Of a DNA stretch of 64,000 nt, positions 8,075 to 15,978 are shown one piece after another (within the stretch, counting starts at the first letter, position 1; each line of letters begins with the position of its first letter). The position numbers and the translations under genes are program-made. The notes below the pieces were generated by a model. It ran no database searches. It was given only the letters and a program-made list of their open reading frames with translations, and was not told the origin of the DNA. Location of the stretch: contig NZ_CP101497.1 in the NCBI RefSeq assembly GCF_024362325.1, forward strand, positions 1,364,001 through 1,428,000, in the 5' to 3' direction. The DNA is from Microcella humidisoli (lineage in GTDB: Bacteria > Actinomycetota > Actinomycetes > Actinomycetales > Microbacteriaceae).

Positions 8075-8863
8075 ATGGCCACCCAGACTTCCCCCGAGCC
8101 CGCCGAGCAGTCGCCCGAGGGCGCCCCGGAGGAGCCGACGACTGTTCCGGCCGACGCGCAACCCGCTGACCCGCAGCCTGCCGTCGAGCAGCCCGCCGAT
8201 GCGCAGCCGATCGCGTCGCAGCCGACTGAGCTGCAGCCGACTGAGCCGCTCGGTGCTGACGCGCCGCCCGCCGAGTCCGTCGCGGCGCCCGCGCCCACGG
8301 TCGTCTTCGTGCAGGCGCCGCAGCCGCCCAAGAAGCGCGGCGCACGGGGAGTCGGGGCGCTCGTCGCCCTGCTGAGCGCCGGCATCTTCGCCGCGGTGTA
8401 CGCCTTGCTCGTGCTGCTCATCGCCCTGATCGGGTCGCCCCAGGGTCTCGCCCCGGCGCTGCGGTTCCTGTCGACCGTCACGTTCTGGGTGCCGGTCGTC
8501 GTCTTCCTGTTCTCCTACCTCCTGCTCATCGTCGTCGTGAACCGCGCCGGCTGGTGGGCGCACGTGCTGGGCGGCTTCATCGTCGCCGTGCTCGTGTGGA
8601 TCGGTTTCGTCGGTTCGGCCATCATCGCTGCAGGAGCCTTCGGCGGTCCCGCCTCCGAGGTCGGGGCGGTCGTGCTGCAGCAGCTGTCGAACCCGCTCGG
8701 CTTCGCCGCCGCGATCGCCGCCCGCGAGGTGCCCATCTGGGTGGGCGGTCTTGTCGCGAAGCGCGGCCGCACGGCGCGCGCCCGCAACGCGGCGGCTCGC
8801 GCCGCCTACGAGCAGGAGCTCGCGGAGCACCGCACGACGATCGGCGCCCCGACCGCCGTTTGA
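8075..8863 (+). CDS. Hypothetical membrane protein with Pro/Gln/Ala-rich N-terminus
   Basis: A 262-aa protein of unknown function. Residues 1-75 are a low-complexity region rich in Pro, Ala, Gln and Glu with repeated AQPADPQP/ELQPTEP-like units. About four membrane helices follow (about 95-120, 130-155, 160-185, 195-220). A basic cytoplasmic C-terminus (VAKRGRTARARNAAARAAYE) ends the protein. The ATG at 8075 is preferred to a GTG at 8060 because AAAGGA sits 6 nt before it. It stands alone between the pilus terminator and the str promoter, whose -35 box overlaps its stop codon. Confidence 0.8.
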   Translation: MATQTSPEPAEQSPEGAPEEPTTVPADAQPADPQPAVEQPADAQPIASQPTELQPTEPLGADAPPAESVAAPAPTVVFVQAPQPPKKRGARGVGALVALLSAGIFAAVYALLVLLIALIGSPQGLAPALRFLSTVTFWVPVVVFLFSYLLLIVVVNRAGWWAHVLGGFIVAVLVWIGFVGSAIIAAGAFGGPASEVGAVVLQQLSNPLGFAAAIAAREVPIWVGGLVAKRGRTARARNAAARAAYEQELAEHRTTIGAPTAV

Positions 8864-8888
8864 CCGCATCCCGCTCGAGGTCTACTCT
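8860..8888 (+). promoter_or_regulatory. Predicted str operon (rpsL) promoter
   Basis: TTGACC at 8860-8865 and TACTCT at 8883-8888 are separated by 17 bp, a close fit to a housekeeping actinobacterial promoter (TTGAC / TANNNT). The -35 box shares bases with the upstream gene's stop codon. Transcription would start near 8895. Confidence 0.7.
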
Positions 8889-9184
8889 TGGGTGTGTGTG
8901 TGCTTCGGCACGCGCCTGTGTCGTGCCGTGAATGCGGTGTCGCGCCGTGAGAACGGTGGCGGCCCGCGCAAGCGGCGGGACGGGCGGGGTTGCGGCGCAC
9001 GCAGAGGGTTCCTGGCGAACCGACTGCTCCGGCAGACGCCGCCACACCCCCACGGCATATTCGTCGTCCGCGAGCACGCTCGCGGAAACCGTCGGATTCG
9101 CGTGAGCCCGGCCGGGGCTGAACCTCCGGGCGGGGACATCCAACCGCAACCGCTGTCACCGTGCAGCACTCACAAGGAGCACTT
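8889..9184 (+). other. Long untranslated leader of rpsL
   Basis: About 290 nt lie between the predicted promoter and the rpsL start. I see no ORF with a ribosome-binding site. The stretch is rich in GTGCCGTG/CGCCGTGAG-type words that could pair locally, but I could not define one clear hairpin. It probably carries growth-rate or autogenous control of the str operon. Confidence 0.4.
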
Positions 9185-9559
9185 TTGCCCACTATTCAGC
9201 AGCTGGTCCGCAAGGGCCGCACGCCGAAGGTCTCGAAGACCAAGGCGCCGGCCCTCAAGGCCAATCCGCAGCAGCGCGGCGTCTGCACGCGCGTCTACAC
9301 GACGACCCCCAAGAAGCCCAACTCGGCTCTGCGCAAGGTCGCTCGCGTCAAGCTCAGCAACGGCACCGAGGTCACCGCCTACATCCCGGGCGAGGGACAC
9401 AACCTTCAGGAGCACTCGATGGTGCTCGTTCGCGGCGGTCGTGTGAAGGACCTGCCCGGCGTGCGCTACAAGATCGTGCGCGGAGCGCTCGACACCCAGG
9501 CGGTCAAGAACCGGAAGCAAGCGCGTAGCCGCTACGGAGCGAAGATGGACAAGAAGTAA
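9185..9559 (+). CDS. rpsL: 30S ribosomal protein S12
   Basis: At 124 aa this has exactly the usual length. S12 lies at the decoding centre and controls accuracy. The start is TTG 9185 ([11 protein letters not shown]), with AAGGAG 5 nt before it; in-frame codons upstream have no site. Both loops where streptomycin-resistance changes arise, [16 protein letters not shown] and [14 protein letters not shown], have the wild-type lysines. The stop overlaps the rpsG ATG (TAATG). Confidence 0.98.
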   Translation: MPTIQQLVRKGRTPKVSKTKAPALKANPQQRGVCTRVYTTTPKKPNSALRKVARVKLSNGTEVTAYIPGEGHNLQEHSMVLVRGGRVKDLPGVRYKIVRGALDTQAVKNRKQARSRYGAKMDKK

Positions 9560-10029
9560 TGCCTCGTAAAGGACCGGCGCCGAAGCGCCCCGTCGTCGCA
9601 GACCCCGTCTACGGCGCCCCGATCGTCAGCCAGCTCGTCAACAAGATCCTGCTCGACGGCAAGAAGGGCCTCGCCGAGCGCATCGTCTACGGTGCGCTCG
9701 AAGGCGTGGCCGCCAAGAACGGCCAGGATGCTGTCGCCACGCTGAAGAAGGCGCTCGACAACGTGCGCCCCACCCTCGAGGTGCGGTCGCGTCGCGTCGG
9801 CGGCTCGACCTACCAGGTTCCCGTCGAGGTCAAGCCGCACCGCGCGAACACGCTCGCGCTGCGCTGGCTCACGAGCTACGCCAAGGCGCGTCGCGAGAAG
9901 ACCATGACCGAGCGCCTCATGAACGAGATTCTCGACGCATCCAACGGCCTCGGTGCCGCGGTGAAGCGTCGCGAAGACACGCACAAGATGGCCGAGAGCA
10001 ACAAGGCGTTCGCGCACTACCGCTGGTAA
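9559..10029 (+). CDS. rpsG: 30S ribosomal protein S7
   Basis: The 156-aa primary 16S rRNA-binding protein that organises the head of the small subunit. The N-terminal [20 protein letters not shown] and the core [20 protein letters not shown] are typical. It is coupled to rpsL by a 1-nt overlap. In other bacteria S7 is the autogenous repressor of the str operon; here the 154-nt gap to fusA contains a large hairpin that could be connected with such control. Confidence 0.98.
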   Translation: MPRKGPAPKRPVVADPVYGAPIVSQLVNKILLDGKKGLAERIVYGALEGVAAKNGQDAVATLKKALDNVRPTLEVRSRRVGGSTYQVPVEVKPHRANTLALRWLTSYAKARREKTMTERLMNEILDASNGLGAAVKRREDTHKMAESNKAFAHYRW

Positions 10030-10058
10030 ACCGCAGGTTTAGCAGCTGGGTAGTGCGC

Positions 10059-10108
10059 CGAGGTTCGCTGAAGGCGGGGGCCATTTCTGGCCCCCGCTGC
10101 GAACCTCG
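10059..10108 (+). other. Two-tier hairpin between rpsG and fusA
   Basis: CGAGGTTCGC (10059-10068) pairs with GCGAACCTCG (10099-10108). Inside it GCGGGGGCC (10074-10082) pairs with GGCCCCCGC (10089-10097) around an ATTTCT loop. A 5-nt/1-nt internal loop separates the two perfect stems. There is no T tract, so it may be an attenuator, a processing site or a protein-binding leader rather than a plain terminator. The fusA start lies 75 nt further on. Confidence 0.7.
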
Positions 10109-10183
10109 GGTGGCGGCCCGTCCCGGGCCGACACGGTTTGAAGCCAACAACACTGAAGAAAAACCAAACGTAAGGACACCGCT

Positions 10184-12298
10184 GTGGCACAGGACGTGCT
10201 CACCGACCTGAACAAGGTCCGCAACATCGGCATCATGGCGCACATCGACGCCGGCAAGACCACCACGACCGAGCGCATCCTGTTCTACACGGGCATCACG
10301 CACAAGATCGGCGAGGTGCACGACGGTGCCGCCACGATGGACTGGATGGCGCAGGAGCAGGAGCGCGGCATCACGATCACGTCGGCCGCGACGACCTGCT
10401 TCTGGAACAAGCACCAGATCAACATCATCGACACCCCCGGCCACGTCGACTTCACGGTCGAGGTCGAGCGCTCGCTGCGCGTGCTCGATGGCGCCGTCGC
10501 CGTCTTCGACGGCAAGGAGGGCGTGGAGCCCCAGTCGGAGACCGTCTGGCGTCAGGCCGACAAGTACGACGTGCCGCGCATCTGCTTCGTCAACAAGATG
10601 GACAAGCTCGGTGCCGACTTCTACTTCACGGTCGACACGATCATCAAGCGCCTCGGCGCGAAGCCCCTCGTGATCCAGCTGCCGATCGGTTTCGAGAACA
10701 CCTTCGAGGGTGTCGTCGACCTGGTCGAGATGCGCGCGCTCACGTGGCGCGGCGACGCCAAGGGTGACGTCGAGATGGGTGCCAAGTACGAGATCGAAGA
10801 GATCCCGGCCGACCTCGTCGACAAGGCCAACGAGTACCGCACCGCGCTGCTCGAGACCGTCGCCGAGACCGACGACGCGCTCATGGAGAAGTACTTCGGT
10901 GGCGAAGAGCTCACGGTCGCCGAGATCAAGGGCGCGATCCGCAAGCTCACGATCGCCTCGGAGATCTACCCCGTGCTGTGCGGCTCGGCGTTCAAGAACC
11001 GCGGCGTGCAGCCCATGCTCGACGCGGTCGTCGACTACCTGCCGAGCCCGCTCGACGTTCCGGCCACGATCGCGCACGACCCGCGCGACGAGGAGAAGGA
11101 GATCATCCGCAAGCCCGACGCGAAGGAGCCGTTCGCGGCGCTCGCGTTCAAGGTCGCGGTGCACCCCTTCTTCGGCCGTCTCACCTACGTGCGCGTGTAC
11201 TCGGGTGCGATCGACTCCGGCGCCCAAATCGTCAACTCGACGAAGGGCAAGAAGGAGCGCATCGGGAAGATCTTCCAGATGCACGCCAACAAGGAGAACC
11301 CGGTCGACTCGGTCACGGCGGGCCACATCTACGCCGTCATCGGTCTGAAGGACACGACCACGGGCGACACCCTGTGCGACCCGAACAACCAGGTCGTGCT
11401 CGAGTCGATGACCTTCCCCGAGCCCGTCATCGAGGTCGCCATCGAGCCGAAGACGAAGGCCGACCAGGAGAAGCTCGGCACGGCCATCCAGAAGCTGGCC
11501 GAGGAGGACCCGACGTTCCGCACCGAGCAGAACATCGAGACCGGCCAGACCGTCATCAAGGGCATGGGCGAGCTGCACCTCGACATCCTCGTCGACCGCA
11601 TGAAGCGCGAGTTCAACGTCGAGGCCAACGTCGGCAAGCCGCAGGTGGCCTACCGCGAGACGATCAAGCGCACGATCGAGAAGTACGACTACACCCACAA
11701 GAAGCAGACGGGTGGCTCGGGTCAGTTCGCGAAGATCCAGATCAGCCTCGAGCCCCTCGAGGTCACGCCCGAGACGAGCTACGAGTTCGTCAACGCCGTC
11801 ACCGGTGGTCGCGTTCCGCGCGAGTACATCCCCTCGGTCGACGCGGGCATCCAGGACGCGATGCAGGTCGGCGTGCTCGCCGGCTTCCCGACGGTGGGTG
11901 TCAAGGCGACCCTCATCGATGGTGCCTCGCACGACGTCGACTCTTCGGAGATGGCGTTCAAGATCGCCGGCTCGATGGCCTTCAAGGAGGCTGCGCGCAA
12001 GGCGAACCCCGTGCTCCTCGAGCCGCTCATGGCGGTCGAGGTGCGCACCCCCGAGGAGTACATGGGCGACGTCATCGGCGACCTGAACTCCCGTCGTGGT
12101 CAGATCCAGTCGATGGATGACGCGACGGGCGTGAAGGTCGTCCGCGCCCTCGTGCCGCTGTCCGAGATGTTCGGGTACGTGGGCGACCTGCGGTCGAAGA
12201 CCTCGGGCCGCGCCGTCTACTCGATGACGTTCGACAGCTACGCGGAGGTCCCGAAGGCCGTCGCCGACGAGATCGTCCAGAAGAACAAGGGCGAGTAA
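10184..12298 (+). CDS. fusA: Translation elongation factor G
   Basis: The 704-aa translocase GTPase. The G1 motif [20 protein letters not shown]2 [11 protein letters not shown]3 DTPGHVDF and G4 [10 protein letters not shown] are all present, followed by domains II-V, including [12 protein letters not shown] in domain IV. The GTG start at 10184 has TAAGGA upstream. It is of the bacterial EF-G1 type. The gene is separated from rpsG by a 154-nt structured gap and from tuf by 109 nt. Confidence 0.98.
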   Translation: MAQDVLTDLNKVRNIGIMAHIDAGKTTTTERILFYTGITHKIGEVHDGAATMDWMAQEQERGITITSAATTCFWNKHQINIIDTPGHVDFTVEVERSLRVLDGAVAVFDGKEGVEPQSETVWRQADKYDVPRICFVNKMDKLGADFYFTVDTIIKRLGAKPLVIQLPIGFENTFEGVVDLVEMRALTWRGDAKGDVEMGAKYEIEEIPADLVDKANEYRTALLETVAETDDALMEKYFGGEELTVAEIKGAIRKLTIASEIYPVLCGSAFKNRGVQPMLDAVVDYLPSPLDVPATIAHDPRDEEKEIIRKPDAKEPFAALAFKVAVHPFFGRLTYVRVYSGAIDSGAQIVNSTKGKKERIGKIFQMHANKENPVDSVTAGHIYAVIGLKDTTTGDTLCDPNNQVVLESMTFPEPVIEVAIEPKTKADQEKLGTAIQKLAEEDPTFRTEQNIETGQTVIKGMGELHLDILVDRMKREFNVEANVGKPQVAYRETIKRTIEKYDYTHKKQTGGSGQFAKIQISLEPLEVTPETSYEFVNAVTGGRVPREYIPSVDAGIQDAMQVGVLAGFPTVGVKATLIDGASHDVDSSEMAFKIAGSMAFKEAARKANPVLLEPLMAVEVRTPEEYMGDVIGDLNSRRGQIQSMDDATGVKVVRALVPLSEMFGYVGDLRSKTSGRAVYSMTFDSYAEVPKAVADEIVQKNKGE

Positions 12299-12407
12299 TC
12301 ACCCGACCTGCGAGGGCTCGCCGAGCCTGAGTACGATACATACACACCAAACCGCGCGGCGTCTGAACACCGGATGCTGGGCAAACAAGTCCTGAGGAGG
12401 ACCCACA

Positions 12408-13601
12408 GTGGCTAAGGCCAAGTTCGAGCGGAGCAAGCCGCACGTCAACATCGGAACCATCGGTCACGTCGACCACGGCAAGACCACGCTCACCGCCGCC
12501 ATCTCGAAGGTGCTTGCTGACAAGTACCCCTCGGCGACCAACGTCCAGCGCGACTTCGCCTCGATCGACTCGGCTCCCGAGGAGCGTCAGCGCGGCATCA
12601 CGATCAACATCTCGCACGTCGAGTACGAGACGCCGAAGCGCCACTACGCGCACGTCGACGCTCCCGGCCACGCCGACTACATCAAGAACATGATCACCGG
12701 TGCGGCGCAGATGGACGGCGCGATCCTCGTGGTCGCGGCGACCGACGGCCCGATGGCGCAGACGCGTGAGCACGTGCTGCTCGCCAAGCAGGTCGGCGTG
12801 CCGTACCTGCTCGTCGCCCTCAACAAGAGCGACATGGTCGACGACGAGGAGATCCTCGAGCTCGTCGAGATCGAGGTTCGCGAGCTGCTCTCGAGCCAGG
12901 GCTTCGACGGCGACAACGCTCCCGTCGTGCGCGTCTCGGGCCTCAAGGCCCTCGAGGGCGACGAGAAGTGGACCCAGTCCATCCTCGACCTCATGGACGC
13001 CGTCGACGAGTCGGTGCCGGACCCGGTGCGCGACAAGGACAAGCCGTTCCTCATGCCGATCGAGGACGTCTTCACGATCACCGGCCGTGGCACGGTCGTG
13101 ACGGGTCGCGCCGAGCGCGGCACCCTCGCGATCAACTCCGAGGTCGAGATCGTCGGTATCCGCCCGACGCAGAAGACGATCGTCACGGGTATCGAGATGT
13201 TCCACAAGCAGCTCGACGAGGCGTGGGCCGGCGAGAACTGCGGTCTCCTGCTCCGTGGCACCAAGCGCGAGGACGTCGAGCGCGGCCAGGTCGTCGTGAA
13301 GCCGGGTTCGGTTACGCCGCACACGAACTTCGAGGGCACCGCGTACATCCTCTCGAAGGACGAGGGTGGCCGTCACAACCCCTTCTACACGAACTACCGC
13401 CCGCAGTTCTACTTCCGCACCACCGACGTCACCGGCGTCATCTCGCTGCCCGAGGGCACCGAGATGGTCATGCCCGGCGACACCACCGACATGGTCGTTG
13501 AGCTGATCCAGCCCATCGCCATGGAGGAGGGCCTCGGCTTCGCCATCCGTGAGGGTGGCCGCACCGTCGGCGCCGGCACGGTCACGAAGATCATCAAGTA
13601 G
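12408..13601 (+). CDS. tuf: Translation elongation factor Tu
   Basis: The 397-aa GTPase that delivers aminoacyl-tRNA. G-domain motifs are [28 protein letters not shown] and NKSDMVDD; domains II and III end in [20 protein letters not shown]. The GTG start follows CTGAGGAGG. It ends the str operon before a strong terminator. A decayed fragment of its 3' half lies about 570 bp further on (14.17-14.35 kb). Confidence 0.98.
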   Translation: MAKAKFERSKPHVNIGTIGHVDHGKTTLTAAISKVLADKYPSATNVQRDFASIDSAPEERQRGITINISHVEYETPKRHYAHVDAPGHADYIKNMITGAAQMDGAILVVAATDGPMAQTREHVLLAKQVGVPYLLVALNKSDMVDDEEILELVEIEVRELLSSQGFDGDNAPVVRVSGLKALEGDEKWTQSILDLMDAVDESVPDPVRDKDKPFLMPIEDVFTITGRGTVVTGRAERGTLAINSEVEIVGIRPTQKTIVTGIEMFHKQLDEAWAGENCGLLLRGTKREDVERGQVVVKPGSVTPHTNFEGTAYILSKDEGGRHNPFYTNYRPQFYFRTTDVTGVISLPEGTEMVMPGDTTDMVVELIQPIAMEEGLGFAIREGGRTVGAGTVTKIIK

Positions 13602-13616
13602 ATCTTCAGCACGGAA

Positions 13617-13650
13617 AGACGGGGTCGGGCCTTCGGGCCCGGCCCCGTCT
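13617..13650 (+). terminator. Strong terminator after tuf
   Basis: A 15-bp stem (AGACGGGGTCGGGCC with GGCCCGGCCCCGTCT, one G-T pair) with a TTCG tetraloop, followed by GCTGTTT. It ends the str operon. Confidence 0.88.
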
Positions 13651-13691
13651 GCTGTTTCCCACGAACAGGTGCACAGGAGCGGCGGCGGGCG

Positions 13692-13697
13692 TAGCGT
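13692..13697 (+). promoter_or_regulatory. -10 element of an apparently leaderless gene
   Basis: TAGCGT lies 6 nt before the ATG at 13704, the spacing expected when transcription starts at the start codon. There is no ribosome-binding site. Confidence 0.45.
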
Positions 13698-13703
13698 CTC
13701 ACC

Positions 13704-14222
13704 ATGAGTCCACCATCGATTGCCCGCATCGCGATTCTGCTGGGCGTCACCTTTCTGATGAACTACGTGATCATCGTGCTCGTCTGGACTCCGTCAGCAG
13801 ATGTCGACCCGGTCCTGGCCTGGGTCATGCAACCTCTCGAGACAATCGTGGCGTTCACGGGGGCCGCCTACGTCGCGTGGGCGATCGCGGTCGTGATCGT
13901 GACTGTTCGACTCAGCCGAAGTCGCCCCCTGCCCAGAGTTCTCTGGCTCGGCGCGGCCGCCTTCGTTGCTGCATCGGTCGGTGCCCTGTTCGTCACGGTT
14001 GCAGCATCCGAGAGTAATCGTGACGACCTTGTCGGCATGGCCCTCCTCGTCATTGCGGTGCAGACCATCCCGTTCGTGATTGCCGCAGTGCTCAGCACTG
14101 TGCTCGTCGAGCTCGTTGCCTTCCGGCCGCGCTCAGTGCCGAGCGACGAAACGTTCACCTCCGCACCCACCGCAGGCGAGAAGTCGAGCACGGCCAGGTT
14201 GTCGTCAAGCCGGGTTCGGTGA
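13704..14222 (+). CDS. Hypothetical four-helix membrane protein
   Basis: A 172-aa protein of unknown function with four predicted membrane helices (about 8-28, 42-68, 80-102, 112-138) and the fourth helix ending in VELVAFRPR. Layout and the helix-4 ending resemble the membrane proteins at 14677 and 21366, so the three are probably a family. The last 15 residues (GEKSSTARLSSSRVR) are read, out of frame, from the tuf-derived fragment that starts near 14174. The original C-terminus has therefore probably been replaced. Confidence 0.65.
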   Translation: MSPPSIARIAILLGVTFLMNYVIIVLVWTPSADVDPVLAWVMQPLETIVAFTGAAYVAWAIAVVIVTVRLSRSRPLPRVLWLGAAAFVAASVGALFVTVAASESNRDDLVGMALLVIAVQTIPFVIAAVLSTVLVELVAFRPRSVPSDETFTSAPTAGEKSSTARLSSSRVR

Positions 14223-14345
14223 CTTCTCACGCGAACGTCGAGGGCACCGAGATCGTCATGCCCGCAGACATCACGACATAGTCGTTGAGCTGATCAACCC
14301 ATCGCCAAAGAGGAGGGCCTCGACGTCGCCGGTGACCCTGCGAAT
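14174..14345 (+). pseudogene. Decayed 3' fragment of tuf with internal deletion
   Basis: In one frame this stretch reads close to EF-Tu: [20 protein letters not shown], then directly EIVMPADI. The first part matches the intact gene at about 13266-13341, the second at 13451-13545. The missing 120 bp lie exactly between two copies of CGAGGGCACCG in the intact tuf (13331-13341 and 13451-13461); the fragment keeps one copy at 14239-14249. At least two single-base losses and a stop (ACATAGTCG in place of ACATGGTCG) destroy the frame. Similarity continues weakly through GAGGAGGGCCTCG at 14309-14321 and fades after about 14345. It is non-functional. It could come from this tuf or from another tuf copy. 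Confidence 0.85.
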
Positions 14346-14431
14346 CGCTGCATGCCCCTTCTGCAAACGGGCGAGAATCGTCACACTGGTGGTCAAGGCC
14401 GGATGCGCCCGGCCGGGAAAGGGGATTCACC

Positions 14432-14680
14432 GTGGGCATCGATGACATCGTCGACAAGGCGAAAGACATGGCGGGCGACGTCGCCGCGAAGGCGAAGGAG
14501 GTCGCGGGCGACGTGGCCGAGAACGCCAAGGAGTTCGGTGGCGACGTGAAGGAGTTCGCGGGCGATGTCGCCGAGAAGGCGAAGGACGTCGCGGCCGACA
14601 TCACCGACCGCTTCGACGGCGACGACGAGCCCGATGCTCCTGCGCCCGGCGCGGAGGGGACGACCCCACCTCCCGCGTGA
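14432..14680 (+). CDS. Small amphipathic helical-repeat protein
   Basis: An 82-aa protein made of about five 10-12-residue repeats of the form DVAAKAKEVAGDVAENAKEF, which predict a long amphipathic helix, followed by an acidic/Pro-rich tail (DGDDEPDAPAPGAEGTTPPP). The pattern recalls CsbD/YtxH-like or LEA-like stress proteins, but no family signature is certain. The GTG start at 14432 has GAAAGGGG 7 nt upstream. The stop overlaps the GTG of the next gene (GTGA), which suggests a two-gene unit. Confidence 0.75.
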   Translation: MGIDDIVDKAKDMAGDVAAKAKEVAGDVAENAKEFGGDVKEFAGDVAEKAKDVAADITDRFDGDDEPDAPAPGAEGTTPPPA

Positions 14681-15153
14681 CGCTCATGCGGGTCGTGCGC
14701 GAGGTGCTCGTGCTGGTCGCGACCACCGCGGTCACGCTCGCGCTCATCGTGCTGCCCGTCTACGGCGCGTTCGCCGGGCTCGAGGCCGGTGAGCTGTTCG
14801 GTGTCGTGCCCGACTTCCTGTTCGGTTTCGCGGGACCAGCGCTCGCGGTCTGGTCGATGCTCGTCGCGCTCGGCGCGACGGTGCTGCGACGACGCGGGTC
14901 GTGGTGGCGCATCGGTGCGCACGCCCTCTCGGCCCTGGCCGCGGGTATCGCGAACGTTCCGATCGTGGTCGCGATCGGCGAGGCATCGGATGCGCAGGGC
15001 GGGTTCGTCGGAGCCCTCGGGCTGCTCGGCTCGACCCTGTTCGTGCCCGTCGCGGTGCTCGTGACGCCCGTGGTGGTGCTGCTGCTCGACCGCGGTCGCC
15101 CGGCGGCGGTGTCGCCCAGCCCGGCTACGCCCGGCCCTGCAGCCGCGCGCTGA
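14677..15153 (+). CDS. Hypothetical four-helix membrane protein
   Basis: A 158-aa protein with four membrane helices and a central basic loop, VLRRRGSWWRIGAHALSALA. The same loop occurs as VQRRRRVGWRIATHVVSLIA in the protein at 21366, and flanking residues agree (FGFAGPALAVWSMLVALGA and FGLLGIALALWTVLVIIGA), so the two are paralogues. The start is GTG 14677, coupled to the helical-repeat gene; an ATG lies three codons later. The C-terminus is Pro/Ala-rich. The 3' end overlaps the convergent IclR-type gene by 29 nt. Function unknown. Confidence 0.75.
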   Translation: MTLMRVVREVLVLVATTAVTLALIVLPVYGAFAGLEAGELFGVVPDFLFGFAGPALAVWSMLVALGATVLRRRGSWWRIGAHALSALAAGIANVPIVVAIGEASDAQGGFVGALGLLGSTLFVPVAVLVTPVVVLLLDRGRPAAVSPSPATPGPAAAR

Positions 15154-15898
15154 GGGCGCCCGCCGCCTCGCGCACGGCATCGGCGAGAGCATCCACCTGC
15201 TCGGCGGTGACGGCCTCGGCACGGTAGGTGAGTCCGAGGGCGGCGGCGGGGTAGCCCGTGCGGTCAATGCCGGTCGCGGCGACGGAGGCGTAGCCCGCGG
15301 TGATGTCGCCGTCCTCGGTCGCGACGCCCGCGTCGCGCGCGGCGAGCAGGATGCGGTCGAGTTCGGGCAGCGTGCGCGGCCCGACGCCGCGGCGGGTGAT
15401 GAGCGCCTCGCGGTGGGGGAAGAGCGCCCGCACTTGTGCCGCGGGCAGGGCGGCGAGCATCGCGCGGCCCGTCGCGGTGAGGTGCGCAGGCAACCGCACG
15501 CCGACGCGCACGACCGTCGTGGGCGCGCGGGGTGCGGCGACCTGGCCGACGTACGAGACGTCGCTCCCGGCGAGCACCGCGAGCTGCGCAACGACCGGCA
15601 CGGGGGCCGCGCGCACGAGGCGCTCGAGCAGCGGCCCGCCGAGCCGAGCGAGCCGGCTTGCGCTCAGCACCGAGCCGCCGATCTCGGCGACGAGCGCGCC
15701 GAGGCCGTAGGCGCGCGCCTCGGGGTAGTGCACGACGAAGCCCTCGTCTTGCAGCACGCGCAGCAGCTGGTAGACGCTCGACCGTGGCAGCTCCAGCTCG
15801 CGCGCGAGGGTCGAGGCGGGCACGGGGTCGCTGTGGTGCGCGAGGTGCGTGACGATGCGCAGGGCGGCGCGGGCGGCGGGCACGTCGGGCACGGGCAT
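15125..15898 (-). CDS. IclR-family regulator, probably of the hut genes
   Basis: A 257-aa protein with an N-terminal winged helix-turn-helix (about 8-65; ASTLARELELPRSSVYQLLRVL) and a C-terminal IclR effector-binding domain (GVRLPAHLTATGRAMLAAL; EDGDITAGYASVAATGIDRT). It is divergent from hutH, with 80 nt between the two starts. A palindrome sits over the hutH promoter in that gap. By position it should control histidine degradation, with histidine, urocanate or a later intermediate as the ligand. Whether it represses or activates cannot be read from sequence. Confidence 0.88.
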   Translation of the reverse strand: MPVPDVPAARAALRIVTHLAHHSDPVPASTLARELELPRSSVYQLLRVLQDEGFVVHYPEARAYGLGALVAEIGGSVLSASRLARLGGPLLERLVRAAPVPVVAQLAVLAGSDVSYVGQVAAPRAPTTVVRVGVRLPAHLTATGRAMLAALPAAQVRALFPHREALITRRGVGPRTLPELDRILLAARDAGVATEDGDITAGYASVAATGIDRTGYPAAALGLTYRAEAVTAEQVDALADAVREAAGALSARLQGRA

Positions 15899-15906
15899 CC
15901 ACCCCC

Positions 15907-15934
15907 TTGTCTGTGATCTCAGACAGATTATCGT
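15907..15934 (+). promoter_or_regulatory. hutH promoter with overlapping palindromic operator
   Basis: TTGTCT (15907-15912) and TATCGT (15929-15934) are 16 bp apart. The palindrome TGTCTG-N6-CAGACA (15908-15925) covers the -35 box and spacer. It is a good candidate for the site bound by the divergent IclR-type regulator, which probably also controls its own gene. Confidence 0.6.
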
Positions 15935-15978
15935 GCAGGGCCGATGCGGCGAGCGGGCCCGACGCGTTCACTGGGGTC

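Noticed and set aside
9917..11932. A 671-codon open frame antisense to fusA
   Set aside because: Shadow of a highly biased gene; no start signal, no recognisable domain.
12299..12407. Separate promoter for tuf in the fusA-tuf gap
   Set aside because: TACGAT at about 12332 could be a -10 box, but no matching -35 box is visible.
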